DNA from: Rheum nobile
Lineage: Eukaryota; Streptophyta; Magnoliopsida; Caryophyllales; Polygonaceae
DNA: 64,000 nucleotides
Direction: 5' to 3'
NCBI GenBank assembly: GCA_027886185.1
Contig: WOAB01000563.1
Location: 1,426,001 to 1,490,000, forward strand
Shown: in pieces, positions 33,171 to 46,348 of the stretch
Numbering within the stretch: the first letter of the stretch is position 1
Layout of the letters: each line of letters starts with the position of its first letter
Program-made: the position numbers and the translations under genes
The notes under the pieces: generated by a model
What the model saw: only the letters and a program-made list of their open reading frames with translations
What the model was told of the DNA's origin: nothing
Database searches by the model: none

Positions 33171-35320
33171 ATGGAAAAGTTCGACAAGGTCTCACTAGAT
33201 CCTTCAAAGCCAAACCAAACGGTAAGGGTCGGGTCGGACCTGGACGACTCGACCAGACAACAAATATTGGATTTCCTCCGGTCTAATGCTGACTGCTTCG
33301 TGTGGTCACATGTAGACATGATCGGAATATCACCAAACATTATTACTCATAAATTGAATGTGGATCCATCTCACCCTCCTGTTAAGCAAAAGCGTAGGAA
33401 ATTCGCCCCCGAGCGAAATAAGATCATCGACAACGAAGTCAGAAGCCTGCTAGAGACATGAAAGATAAGAGAAGTCGACTACCCCGATTGGCCAGCCAAC
33501 GTAGTCGTGGTCCAAAAGAAAAACGGCAAGTGGAGAGTCTGCATCGACTTCACCGACCTTAACAAATCATGTACCAAGGACTCCTTCCCACTCCCCCATA
33601 TCGACGCCATGGTCGACGCAACATCGGGGCACAAAAAGTTGTCCTTCATGGATGCGTTCAGTGGTTACAATCAGATCCTCATGGAACCAGAAGACCAAGA
33701 GAAAGCGGCATTCATCACAAATCAAGGTATTTATTGTTATAAAGTGATGCCCTTCGACTAAAGAATGCAGGGGCTACTTACCAACGACTAGTCAACAAGA
33801 TGTTTGAAGATCAGATTGGGGACACAATGGAAGTCTACATAGATGACATGCTGGTCAAGTCGAAAAAAAAGAAGGACCACATCGATCACCTCCGCGACAA
33901 CTTCGAGGTACTAAAAAGATATAACATGAAACTAAATCATATGAAATGCTCTTTCGGAGTTTCATCAGGGAAATTCTTGGGGTATATGGTGACACATAGA
34001 GGAATAGAAGCCAGTCCAGAGCAGGTCAAAGCCATCATCAACCTCCGATCTCCTCGATGCATCAAGGACGTACAAAAGCTGACAGGTCGAATAACAGCTC
34101 TAAACAGGTTCATCTCGAAGTCGTCAGATAAGTGCAAACCCTTCCACGACGTTCTCAGAAAGAACAAATCCTTTCAATGGATGGAAGAACATGAAGTCGC
34201 ATTTCAAGATCTAAAGAAGTACCTGGCCAGACCCCTGTTGTTGGAAAAACCTAAAGACGACGAGCCACTGTTGCTGTACCTAGTAGTGTCAGCATCCGCT
34301 GTAAGCGCAATGCTGGTCAGAGAAGAAGACGGTAAGCAATCGCCAATCTACTACGTTAGTCGAACGCTACTCCCGGCGGAGACAAGGTATTTGTCATTGG
34401 AAAAAATCATCCTATCACTGGTAATGGCGTCAAACAAACTCAAACCCTATTTTGAATCTCATACTATAATTGTCCGCACTAACCATCCCATGAGAGCAAT
34501 CAGGAGGAAACCAGAGTTCATAGGACGAATGGCCAAATGGGCCATACACCTCAGCGGTTACGACATCGAATACAAGCCCAGGACGGCGATCAAGTCCCAA
34601 GCATTGGCTGATTTTGTGGAAGATTTCAGCCCGACCCTAGAACAGGAGGCCGTCAAAGAAGCAACACAACTGCTCGCAATAGAGGAAACATGTAAGTGGG
34701 AGCTCCAAACAGACGGCGCATCGAATGCTAGAGGATCAGGGCTGGGGGTTATGCTAAAATCGCCACAAGGGGACAAGATAGCCCAAGCCGTAAGATGCGA
34801 GTGGGACACGACCAACAACGAAGCTGAATACGAAGCACTCGTATTTGAGCTCATTCTGGTACGCGACCTAGGGGTCCAAGAAATCGAAGTCATCTGCGAC
34901 CCCCTCTTAGTCGTGAATCAAATACAAGGATCGTACAACGCCAAAGACGATAGAATGATAGCTTATCTGGATGTGGTCAAGAAACTAATCGACCAATTTT
35001 GAAAGTTCGACATCAGACAAGTTCCTAGAGATCTCAACGCTCAGGCCAACGTGCTAGCCAACCTGGGGTCCGTCTTGGATCCAGGAGAATTCCCAAACAT
35101 CCCACTGGCACACGTCATGACACCCGCTGTCCCAAAAACACCCAAGGATCTGAGCACACTGTTGGAAGAACTTGTTGCATTGGAAGTAGGCGACCGACCA
35201 GAAGAAGACATCGTCAATAGTCATGACGACTGGACACTACCTTACGTCAAATGGCTAAAAGAGGGCATCCTACCCAATGACAAAACAGAAGCATAAAGGC
35301 TAAAGGTACAAGCTCTTTCC
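33171..35320 (+). pseudogene. Tat reverse transcriptase and two RNase H domains
   Basis: The RT reads IDFTDLNKSCTKDSFPLP, then MDAFSGYNQILM, then a one-base frameshift at about 33758 inside the FGLKNA motif. EVYIDDMLVKS (the catalytic YIDD, about 33830) follows in 33800-35002. RNase H follows (PIYYVSRTLLPAETRY). A second, archaeal-type RNase H follows it (LQTDGASNARGSGLGVML, then TTNNEAEYEALVFEL). This duplication of RNase H is diagnostic for Tat. Stops at 33459-33461 and 35000-35002 also break the frame. Confidence 0.9.
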
Positions 35321-36427
35321 TTCGACATTATAAGTGATGTCTTGTTCAAAATATCTGCCACAGGGATACTCCTACGATGCCTCAAGACTCCAGAAGTCAA
35401 ACGCATCCTACAATCACTACATGAAATAGAATGTGGAAACCACACCGGAGGACGAAGCCTCTATGGGAAAGCCCTGCGAACGGGATAATACTGGCCCACG
35501 ATGAATAGAGACACAATGGAGTACACCAAGAAGTGTGATGCCTGCCAACGACACGCACCCGTTCCACATCAACCCTCAGAATTCCTCCATCCGACTTTAG
35601 CACCATGGCCCTTCATGAGGTGGGGGATGGACATCGTCGGAAAACTCCCACCTGTGTCGGGCCAATGAGTCTTCTTCCTCGCCATGATATACTACTTTTC
35701 CAAATGGGTCGAAGCCGAAGCCTATCGAGAGGTAAACGATCAACATGTCATTTTATTTATAAAACGCAATATCCTGTGCAGATTTGGCATCCCATCAGAA
35801 ATTGTGTGTGACAATGGCTCCCAGTACATTAGTCATAAGACTCGAGCCTTCTGCGACCAGTGGAACATCAAACTGGTCACATCCACTCCTCGATACCCAC
35901 AATCTAATGGACAAGCCGAGTCTAGCAACAAAATCATCATCAACAACCTCAAGAAATGCCTCACAGGGGCTAAAGGGAAATATGCAGACGGACTTCCCCG
36001 CATCCTCTGGTCCGACAGGACCACTCCAAAGAACACGACCGGACAATCACCGTTCTCACTCGTCTACGAAAGCGAAGCGGTCATTCCCGCCGAACTACTA
36101 GTTCTGACAGCCCGTTACGACCTCCAGACAAACGAACAAAACGATATCGAGCTAGCACACAACTTATACACGATCGATGAGACTAGGGAAAGAGACAGAA
36201 TTAGAATGGTCAGGTTCCAGCAGCAAGTCGCAAGAAGTTACAACAAGAACGTTCGGACCAAAGTCTTCAAAATTGGCGATTGGGTCCTTAGAAAGACATT
36301 CCAGAACCCCAAGGATCCGACCGACGAAAAGCTCGCACCTCAGTGGGAAGGTCCCTACCTCATCAAAGGAGTAGTCGGACATGGAGCATATCAAATGGAA
36401 GATAAAGACGGACGACCGATCCAATAA
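35320..36427 (+). pseudogene. Tat integrase
   Basis: The zinc region is diverged (KTPEVKRILQSLHEIECGNH, then CDACQRHAP). The core reads RWGMDIVGKLPPVSG, then a stop near 35666, then YFSKWVEAEAYREV, IVCDNGSQYIS and YPQSNGQAESSNKII. D, D and E of the DDE triad are all visible. The C-terminal part (FKIGDWVLRKTFQ, then APQWEGPYLI) ends at TAA 36425-36427. No chromodomain follows, as expected for Tat. Confidence 0.9.
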
Positions 36428-37191
36428 GCTGGAACGCTACGCATCTAAAGTTATATCATTTCTAACCTCATATGGTAAGACACTAAAACCCTCTCACTTT
36501 TCGTATATTATTCGTTGTTACAAACTCGATTCTATATCGTAAACCTAACACTTACATCTAGCAAGGATACGTTCTTGTGATCATAAGTAATGGACAACAC
36601 AAAAACAAGCTGGATCCAGTCACACACACAAGCACTTACATTATATTTACACGATCGATCAGAACACGAGGAGATGAATACCAGAGGCACACCGGCACAC
36701 CGCCTGCCTTATACAAAACATAAGGTCGAAACACCTTATTACATTTACGCAATAAAAACATATTGCTTTCCTCCTTGGCATAACACTAAGTCATGACTAA
36801 ACATAAACATATGCACTTGCAGGCCTCCCTTTTCTTACATGAAGTGGAAAGCCCTACTCGACGGAGCATACAGGCAAAACCGACACGGATCAAAGGCGTC
36901 ACAACCATCTTCTCTGAAAGAGTCCGACAAACATTTAGACATAGAACAAGGTCAACCCTTTGTAAAATAGATTACGTCAAATAAAAAAGAGTCTAAACTT
37001 TTTTACATCCATGTGACCCGCGATGGTGGACGGGTCGTCAAAACATATTCTCTGCCTACACACATGTAGGACTTCAAGCACTCTTAAAAACATATTCTAC
37101 GACCCGCGATGGGAGATGGGCTGCCAAAACCAGAAAATATTTCACCCACACACAAGTGGGATCACAAGTCATTCATAAAGAAATTAAGAGT
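36428..37191. other. Non-coding spacer of the Tat element
   Basis: Between the pol stop and the 3' end of the antisense gene lies non-coding sequence. It includes an imperfect repeat around CCCGCGATGG.GGA.GGG and ACATATTCT..CACACA.GTAGGA (about 37018 and 37105). No open frame of note is seen. Confidence 0.5.
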
Positions 37192-37366
37192 CAAGGGTCG
37201 CAACATTATCTTCATTAGGAGTCGGGTCGGGAGTAGGCTGGGGCTCGATCGGTACGGTGTCGCCGGAATGAACCTCGTTTTCACCAGCACTTTCATCAGG
37301 AGACCTTCACCGACACCGACCAGCTGGAACAACTCCGAACCTGGGTTCCCTTTAGGAAAGAGTGTA

Positions 37367-39533
37367 TGTAATACCCCTCATTTTGGTAAGGACATTTTGG
37401 TAAGGACATTTTGGTAATTTTTCCAACTCCTGTACTACAAGTCGGATTATTTTCAGAGACGTTCAGACATCCTGTAATATGTTTGATCTCTGTAATATTT
37501 TTATGAGTAGTATAAAATACATTCGACGTATTTTTGGGGTTAAAATATTCGTTCGGGTACAAATATATTTAACCCGGGGTTAAAAACTATGCCCATACAT
37601 TTTTCCCGGACAAAAGAGGACGAAAGAGGCAGGAAATGGCCTTCGCCGCACCTGCGGCAGAGCCACCGCACCCCGCGGTGGCATCATTGTTTTTCTGCTC
37701 CGCCGGCTTCGATCTTCGCGCCGCCTGAGCTGCTTGTCCCATCCGGTCGGGGGCGAGGCGGTTTGGGGTGCTGCTTGCTTGGCCTATAAAAGGAGAAGAC
37801 CTGGAGGCTGGGAAAGGCACCCAATCCGAGCTCTCTCTCTCTCTTTCTTCCTCTTGTTCCATTGACGCCGGAAAGCTCAAGCTCTCGCCAGAAAAGCTTC
37901 GTTCTTCGCCGGAGCTCTTGTTAGAAGTGGTGGTGCTCTCAAGGTGGTCCTTTGGAAGTCCAAGGAATCCAAAAGTCGGAGCCACCACGAGTCGAGCCCC
38001 CGTCGTCTTCCCCGGTGAGGTTTTCTTCCTCGTTGTGTCGTCGGAGTTCTTCGTCCCCGATGACCGCACCCGCGGCAGAGCCACCGCACCCGCGGTGTGC
38101 CTGGGCACTTGTGGTTGTGGCTTGGGTTTTGTGGTCTCGATTGGGATTTTCGTTCTTTCGATTTCGTTCATTTTTCTTTAGATTCGTACTATTTTATGTC
38201 GAATCTAACTTAGGGTTTCGTTATGGGTCGTTCCGTAGGGATCTGAAATCCGAGTTCTGTCCCCGTTCCAGACCCAGAAACTCATCGTTCGATCATTCGT
38301 CTGATCTAAGGCAAGTGGCGGTTTGCTCTTGCTTATCATTCCATATTTCTATTAATTATCAATTGTTTAATTGTTAATTAAATTGGGATGAATTACTGTC
38401 TTCGTTGGGTGCATATTTTATAAATTATATGATTAAAAGGAATATTATAATAGGTTGTATATACTGCTAGAAACAACACTATTATATCTGTTATTACCAT
38501 GATGGTATTGATGTGGATTTTTATGCGAACTTGAAATATAGTCAGCACGAGTATTCATAGGAACGTTGTTTACCTTGCGAGGTAGCCGTTTCTTTATAAC
38601 CATGGTGGATAGGATGTCCAAGCCCTAACACCATTTCTCTGGTCATGACTATCCTCTATCCGAGTATAGGGGAGGTGCGCTTAGTTGGCGTCAAACCTTT
38701 CGGGATATGCTCCCAAGATATCTCTCGTATCGAGATGATATATTTATATGATAAAAGCTTATAACGTGAATATACGTTTTGGAATTGAAATAAGATAAGT
38801 GCCGCTATGCACATAATTAATGAACATTGGGCGAGAAATACAACGTGGAAACTCGTCTGGGCTTTGATTAGAGTAAGTCCACCATCCGAATCTGAATTCG
38901 CATTATGCGGTGAGGTTGGTCGTGGACCCAAATAGTCAAGTCGCTTTTAAACTCCTGTATGAACTTATAATGTTCCCAAACTTGTCATACTTCCGATAAG
39001 ACTCAATTCGTTGGAGTCTTCTCTTCATATATTTCCGTAAGACTCAATCTTACAGAGTCTTCTCTTGATCATACTGTTTCGTATTTTTCTGTAGAATTAT
39101 TGAGGTTTACTATCGTCATCGGCTTTCATTCGAGAAGCGATGGGTATAACCTAATTGCATTACTTAGAACCTTTCTGTTTTACCCTTGCATAGCCTTTCA
39201 TTAGACTAACCAACCGGTTAATTTCCACTGCATGGTTGGCTGGTGTCATCCGTCTCATACGGCACATCAGATAAACTTCCAATCCATGAAGGCTAGAAAT
39301 GACGATGAAGGAAGATGAAATTTTTGAAGAGTTTAAGACCACTCTGTATTTCTGTCATATTTGGATTATGAATGTAATTCCAAGACTTTGATTTAATACG
39401 AAATGTTATGATATTTTGTATTATAAATGTTGTTTATGTTTTGTATAAACTGGTTAAGCCTTGGGTGACTTCGGGTGTTGAATCTGAGGTCACTGGCGGT
39501 AATACTTTCAAGAATATACATGGGGGTGTTACA
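37367..39533 (+). repeat. 5' LTR of the Tekay element
   Basis: 2167 bp. Compared with the 3' LTR it has an extra 18-bp GGACATTTTGGTAA-type duplication near its start and a (CT)7 tract where the 3' LTR has about 42 units. It also lacks a roughly 98-bp block present at 47866-47963. The promoter-like TATAAAAGGAG lies at about 37785. Long frames on both strands inside the LTR (37587-38377) are non-genic. Confidence 0.93.
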
Positions 39534-39537
39534 AATT

Positions 39538-39550
39538 TGGTATCAGAGCT
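39538..39550 (+). other. Primer-binding site of the Tekay element
   Basis: TGGTATCAGAGCT, four bases after the LTR, matches the complement of the plant initiator tRNA-Met 3' end exactly over the first 12 positions. Confidence 0.92.
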
Positions 39551-39753
39551 GATTTTTTTTAAAACGGATTGGGATTTTATAAACCATTTACTCGTTTTGA
39601 ACTGAAAAATATTTTCGAAGGATTTGGATTTCCAAATAAAAAATTTCGCTTGAAAAAAATTCTGCCGTTCTAGTCGTACCTTCTCTTTAGTCTGATATAG
39701 TAAGTTCGCTTCTATATTTAGAAAGACTAACTCTCTTCTCGTTGCCCGTAGAT

Positions 39754-40801
39754 ATGGGTGCATTATGTTCTCTTCAAAGGAACTCGAAAGAAGCCGAGGT
39801 GGCTCCGCCATCTCCAGTGAGGCTTGAGTTCCCGATTTCTCCTGCGATGCTTTGAGGTCGGGGAACCCAGTATTACACCTGAGGAGGTGAAGACCGTACT
39901 CCCTAAGTCGGTAGTGTTAGTGTCCGATAATACCGAGGTTTCTGTGGTAGAGCCCGAGGAGGAGCCGAGGGAGGACACTGAGGATGAAGGGGAGCCGTCA
40001 GAGTACGCAAGAGGGTACTTCGATGACGACTTCATGATCGAGTCTATTCCCGAGGAGGATCCTGAAGAGGATCCCGAGGAAGATCCGAAGGAGGATCCAG
40101 AAGAGGAAGAGGATCCCGAGGAGGACCTCGAGGGTCAGGGCTACGAGTCCAATGGCCTAGAACACTTACTGGTGGACTGTGAGGACTCAGGGGTGCAGTT
40201 CGTTCCCCCTAGTCCGGAGTTGCCACCTGAGCGGGAGTATTCACCATTGTCTCCTGCCACTTGGGAGGCGATTAGTGCTGAAGCGCATCGCCAGGTGGAT
40301 GAGACGGTTGAACGTGCTCGTTTGAGGGCAAGGCCATGGGAGTCGATGGGTACACCAGTTGTAGTCCCGACTCAACAGACCAGGCCAAGACCCCAATTGC
40401 AGGAGGGACGACTGAAGGAGTGGTCGAACGCCCTAAACGACATGGAGGAGAGGACCTTCGAGACTGAGGTCAGTCTCACCCGAATGATTAGGGACGTCCG
40501 CGAACTCTAGTAGTACATCCGCCAAGCAAGATTGCTACTCGATCCTTTGTATGTGGTGAATAGGGCAGACTTCCAACCAGGATTTCTGGAGGAGTTTTGC
40601 TACCCACCGGGATCTGATGAGATTGGTCAGAGTGTTCCCACGCCTAGGGTAAGGCCGAGGGTACCAGGACCAAGGGATGAGCTGTGTGCTCCAGGGCCGA
40701 GCAGGGTGAGAAGTCCATCGCCGGATTCCGATGGTAAACCCCGTTCGAAGAAGCCTTATATGAGAAGTTTGCCTTACATGAAACGTTTCAGGGCACCATG
40801 A
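39754..40801 (+). pseudogene. Acidic ORF upstream of gag in the Tekay element
   Basis: A frame of about 325 codons (39824-40801) is interrupted only by two adjacent stops, TAG TAG (40508-40513). Its possible start MGALCSLQRN (39754) is in another phase, suggesting a small indel near 39850. The product is very acidic. It contains TPEEVKTVLPKSVV, then a run of EDPEEDPEEDPKEDPEE (about 40050-40130). Next come PPSPELPPEREYSPLSPATW and a predicted helical stretch (RLKEWSNALNDMEERTF). It ends basic and Pro/Arg-rich (RPRVPGPRDE, then KPYMRSLPYMKRF). I do not recognise the fold. It sits between the PBS and the gag start, where most Tekay elements have only a leader. Confidence 0.6.
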
Positions 40802-41046
40802 TAAGGGCCAATGTTGACTTTAATAGTTCCTTTGTAGTATTTCAATGTTCGGTTTGTTAAGAACTGAAATCTCCGAGCAATTTTGTCTTGTCGCTCGGGA
40901 GATCCCTTTTGTAGAAGCTTGTAACTCAGTTTGAAGTTCATCTATGAAAATTACCAAGTTGATCTATTCTAAGTTGATTTTATGACATTGAGTATATTGA
41001 AATGATATTAATGTTATAAAATACTTGGAATTTGATCGGTAAATAG

Positions 41047-44000
41047 ATGGTGAACACAAGGAATACCATTCGTGCTGGTGCTGGGCCAAGCAATGACCCC
41101 AGACCAAATGTAAGGAGTACTGCGAACCCTGTGGATGAACACGAGACTACTTCTAACAACAATCCAAGGGGCAATGACCAAGCTCCGGTCAACGCTCCAA
41201 TGGTATTTGATGCCGCAACAATAGAGGCTATTCGGGGAATTGTAATGCAGGCATTCACCGATATCATGCGACCAATTGCACCTCAGGCACAAGGCATGCC
41301 AGTTCCTCCAGCGGTTCCTAGATTCGAGGAGCCAGATATCCATGTACCCCGAGAAGATGCGGTCAGGAATAGAGGCGACTATGGCCGAGCACTGAAGGCC
41401 ATAAGCTCTATGAGGCCTGATAGCTATGATGGGAAAGGAGAGCCAGTGAGGGTGGCACATTGGTTCTCGCACATGGAGCGATTGTTCCGCAATGTTGAGT
41501 GCACTAAAGCTGAGAAGGTACACATTGCTTCCCTTCAGCTGAATGAGGTAGCTAGCGAGTGGTGGAAAGGTACTGGTCTAGCTGATCACCCTGATTTAAA
41601 CTGGGGAATGTTCAAGGCAAAGATGACTGATCGTTTCTTCTCCCGAGCTATGAGGGAAGAAAAACACAAGGAGTTCCTCTATCCAAAGATGGATGGATTG
41701 AAAGTGACTGAGCTTGCGGCCAAGTTCAATCATCTGCTACAGTATGCTGGGCCGGAGGTGTCCAGCGAAGAGCAAAAGATCTGGCATTTCCATGAGTGGA
41801 TGAATCCAGATATTAAGCCGTTGATGGTACGTCACAGATGCTCTACTTTGCAGCAGTACGTGGATGCTGCCTACAAACTGGAAGTGACTCTGGAGGAGTC
41901 AACGAAGAAGCACAATCGCCAGAGGTCAATGCAGAACCAGTCTCAGGCGAGTGGATTCAAGCGTCCCGCGCCACCGTCTAATTTTGCCAAGTCTGGCAAA
42001 ACAAAAATGGATATGAGTCATGGAGGGTCTACGCAACAGTCGGGTCAAGGCAAGAATCCAATCCAGTGCTACAATTGTGGTACACCCGGGCACAAGAGCA
42101 ATGCGTGTCCGAAGGAAAAGAAGATATGCTATGGCTGTGGAAAGGAGGGACATGTGCAGATGTTCTGTCCGCAGAGAAGGCAAAAAGGAGCTGAATCACA
42201 GCAAGGGTCTATTAATCAGAACAATCGACCCAGGTTCAGACCAGTGGAAGCTCCTAGTCCTTCGACGCAGACAGCTGCACAGAACAAGGGGAAAGCCCCA
42301 ACTGCTTCTGGAGGTCATGGTCAATGCCTTTATGAGATGCGTGAGGCCGATGGACCAAATACTCCGATTGCTCAAGGTACTCTATACCTCCATTCTACTT
42401 CTGTATGTATGTTGTTTGATTCGGGTGCTACTCATTCCTTTATTTCGGAGAGTTGTGTCAGTAAGTTAGGCTTAGTATGCAACAAGGTTTGTGAACCTTT
42501 CGTTGTGAATCTTCCTAATGGTGAACATTTAGTGGGCACCAAACGTCTGTCAGAATCTCCGATTACCATCCAGGGTAAGAAGTTCGAAGCAGATTTGATC
42601 TGTATAGCCATGGCTCCATACGACATTATTCTCGGTATGGATTGGCTGACGCGTCATGGGGCAGTAATCGATTTTAGCTCAAGGACTGTGACGGTGTCAT
42701 CTGGGGGCCAGTTTGTATGCAAATTCAAGGGTCGTAATGACGCTGAAAACGGCAGGCTCATCAATGCGATGGCTGCGTTTAAGCTACTTCGACAAGGTTG
42801 TGTCGGGTACCTGTGCTATCTGGATGAGCCCAAGAAAGATGAGCCATCAGTTCTTGATATTCCGGTCGTTTGTGAGTTTCCAAACGTCTTTCCGGAGGAA
42901 ATTCCTGGTTTACCCCCGTATCGTGATGTGGAGTTTACCATTGATCTCGAGCCTGGTGTCGCGCCGATCTCTAAGGCACCGTACCGGATGGCTCCTGCTG
43001 AGATGCATGAGTTGAAGAAGCAACTCGAGGATCTTCTTGAGAAGGGCTATATAAGGCCGAGCGCATCACCTTGGGGCGCTCCGGTCTTGTTTGTCAAGAA
43101 GAAGGATGGATCGTTCCGACTTTGTATCGACTATCGAGAGTTGAATAAAGTCACGATCAAGAACAAGTATCCGTTGCCAAGGATTGATGATCTGTTAGAT
43201 CAACTACAGGGAGCAAAAGTCTTTTCCAAAATCGATATGAGATCTGGTTACCATCAGCTCAGGATTCGTGAGGAAGATATTCCGAGGACTGCGTTTCGGA
43301 CGAGATATGGTCACTACGAGTTCGTAGTCATGCCATTTGGACTTACCAATGCTCCAGCAGTTTTCATGGATCTAATGCATCGATGTTTCCACCAATACTT
43401 GGATAAGTTCGTAGTGGTCTTCATCGACGACATTTTGATTTATTCCCCGAGCGTGGAAGCTCACGAGGAACATCTTCGGATCACTTTGTCAGTCCTTAGA
43501 CGAAATTAGCTTTACGCAAAGTTGTCTAAGTGTGACTTTTGGATCAAGGAAGTGGCTTTCTTAGGCCATGTGATCAATGAGAATGGGGTTATGGTTGATC
43601 CCCAGAAGATTAAAGCCGTAGCAAATAAGAAGCGGCCTCAAAATGTGAAGGAGGTGCGCAATTTTATTGGACTTGCTGGATATTATAGACGGTTCGTGGA
43701 GGGATTTTCTAAGATCGCTCTACCTATGACCGGTTTGCTTCGCAAAGTCCACAAGAAGTTTGTCTGGGATGACAAGTGCGAGGCCAGTTTTCAGAAGTTG
43801 AAGCAGTGTCTGACCTCTGCACCAGTGTTAGCACTACCGGAAGGAAATGATGGTTATGTGGTCTGTAGTGATGCTTCGAAGAGTGGTTTGGGATGTGTGT
43901 TGATGCAAAGAGGCAAGGTTATTGCATACGCATCTAGACAATTGAAAACCTATGAAGCAAACTATCTGACGCATGATCTGGAATTAGCAGCGATAGTTTT

Positions 44001-45768
44001 TACGCTGAAGATTTGGAGACACTATCTTTATGGTGTAAGATGCCAAGTCTTCACCGATCATAAGAGTCTCAAGTACGTGTTCACTCAGAAGGAGCTGAAT
44101 ATGAGACAACGTCGCTGGTTAGAGCTACTCAAAGACTACGACATCGAGTTGCTGTATCATCCGGGCAAGGCTAATGTAGTAGCCGATGCATTGAGCCGGA
44201 AGACGCCGCACGAGACTGTAATGGCTCTACTTACTGCTCAGACCAAGTTGAACCAAGAGTTGTGCGAGATTGAAGTCTTGTACGATCAACGTCGAGGATA
44301 CCTGAGTATGCTTGAGATTCAAGCTACGCTACTTGATCAAATCAGGGAGAAACATGTTGATGATGTAGTCATGGTGAAGCTAAGCAGTGAAGTGATGGAC
44401 GGGAAAGCTCCCGGTTTCGTGATTCAGGAGGATGGATCACTCTGGTTTCAGGACCGGATTTGTGTGCCTGACGTTGATGGTCTTCGCCAGTTGGTGATGA
44501 AGGAGGCCCATTCGTCAGCTTATTCTGTACATCCAGGCTCTAGCAAGATGTACAAGGACCTCAGGAAGAAGTTCTGGTGGCCCAACATGAAGTGGGATGT
44601 AGCAGAGTTTGTGGCGAAATACTTGACTTGTCAGAAGGTCAAGATAGAACACCGCAGACCAGGTGGTGAGTTGCTACCTCTTCCAGTACCAGAATGGAAA
44701 TGGGAGGATATTGCTATGGATTTCGTCACAGGGCTACCAAAGACTCAAAGTCAAAAGGATGCTATATGGGTAATCATTGACAGGCTCACGAAGAGTGCTC
44801 ACTTAGTGGATATCAAGTCAACATGGGGAAACCAGAAGCTATCTGAAGTGTTTCTACACGAGATTGTCCGTTTGCATGGTACTCCAAAGACCATTGTATC
44901 GGATCGTGATGGCCGATTCATGTCGAGATTCTGGAAAGAACTCCACAAGGCCATGAGAACCGAGTTGAGATTCAGTATTGCGTTTCATCCTCAGACGGAT
45001 GGACAGTCTAAGAGGATCATCCAGCCCTTGGAAGATATGCTAAGAGCTTGTGTACTCGATCGTCCGACTAGTTGGGAGAACAGCCTGAGTCTGATTGAGT
45101 TCACGTACAACAACAATTGGCATGCTACCATTAAGATGGCTCCATTCGAGGCTCTGTACGGTCGAAGGTGCAGATCTCCGATTTGTTGGGATGAGAATGC
45201 CGACAAGGTTCTGCTCGGACCAGAGTTAGTCGAAAGGACTGCCTCGGACATTGCTTTGATAAGACATAGGATGTTGACAGCTCAGAGTCGACAAAAGTCT
45301 TATGCAGATCTGAAGCACAGGAAAGTCGAGTTTGAGGTTGGTGACAAGGTATTTGTCAGGATGTCGCCATCCAAGGGTGTGTTTAGATTCGGTAAGCGTG
45401 GGGAGCTTAACCCTCGCTACGTGGGACCATTTGAGATCCTTGACAGAGTGGGGTCTCTAGCGTATCGTTTGGCATTGCCGCCATCGGCACATCCAGTGCA
45501 TAACGTATTCCACGTATCCTTATTGAGAAAGTACATGCCAGATGAGTCTCATGTGCTGAGTTATGAAGACATCGAGATTCAGACAAATGGTACCTACGAG
45601 GAGATACCGGTGCATATTCTCGAACGCCGTGAGAAGCAGTTACGGAACAAGGTGGTACCATTGGTACGGATTTTGTGGTCCAAGTCAGGAACTGAAGATG
45701 TTACTTGGGAAACCTGGGAGACTGAGACGGATATGCTTAGTCGTTTTCCCGAGCTGTTTTCGGCCTAG
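41047..45768 (+). pseudogene. Tekay gag-pol polyprotein, 1573 codons with one internal stop
   Basis: A single frame runs 41047-45768, broken only by TAG at 43507-43509 (codon 821). Domains in order: gag (about 100-300), two CCHC knuckles (C341-C354 and C361-C374), protease DSGA at 458-461, RT with FIDD at 792-795, RNase H (about 940-1060), integrase HHCC and DDE core, chromodomain (about 1505-1573). The two catalytic Asp of integrase are D1225 and D1286. At the position 35 residues further (1322), where the catalytic Glu belongs, a Lys codon AAG is present. The stop lies between the RT palm and thumb. This copy should therefore make no RNase H or integrase without readthrough, and its integrase would be inactive. 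Confidence 0.95.
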
Positions 45769-45790
45769 TTTCGGGGTCGAAACTTTTTTT

Positions 45791-45803
45791 TAGGAGGGAG
45801 TGA
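45791..45803 (+). other. Polypurine tract of the Tekay element
   Basis: TAGGAGGGAGTGA directly precedes the 3' LTR start and follows a T-run. It would prime plus-strand DNA synthesis. Confidence 0.85.
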
Positions 45804-46255
45804 TGTAATACCCCTCATTTTGGTAAGGACATTTTGGTAATTTTTCCAACTTCCGTACTACAAGTTAGATTATTTTCAGAGAAGTTCAGACATCCTGTAA
45901 TATGTTTGATCTCTGTAATATTTTTCTGAGTAGTATAAAATACATTCGACGTATTTTTGGGGTTAAAATATGCTGGGCCGGGGTACAAATATATTTAACC
46001 CGGGGTTAAAAACTATGCCCATACATTTTTCCCGGACAAAAGAGGACGAAAGAGGCAGGAAATGGCCTTCACCGCACCCGCGGCAGAGCCACCACACCCC
46101 GCGGTGGCATCATTGTTTTTCTGCTCCTCCGGCTTTGATCGTCGCGTCGCCTGAGCTGCTTGTCCTATCCGGTCGGGGGCGAGGCGGTTTGGGGTGCTGC
46201 TTGCTTGGCCTATAAAAAGGAGAAGACCTGGAGGCTGGGAAAGGCACCCAATATG

Positions 46256-46348
<93 letters not shown>

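Noticed and set aside
37587..38377. Frames of 137-194 codons on both strands
   Set aside because: They are inside the 5' LTR and are repeated, with changes, in the 3' LTR. The Ser/Pro/Arg-rich products follow from simple GC-rich sequence.
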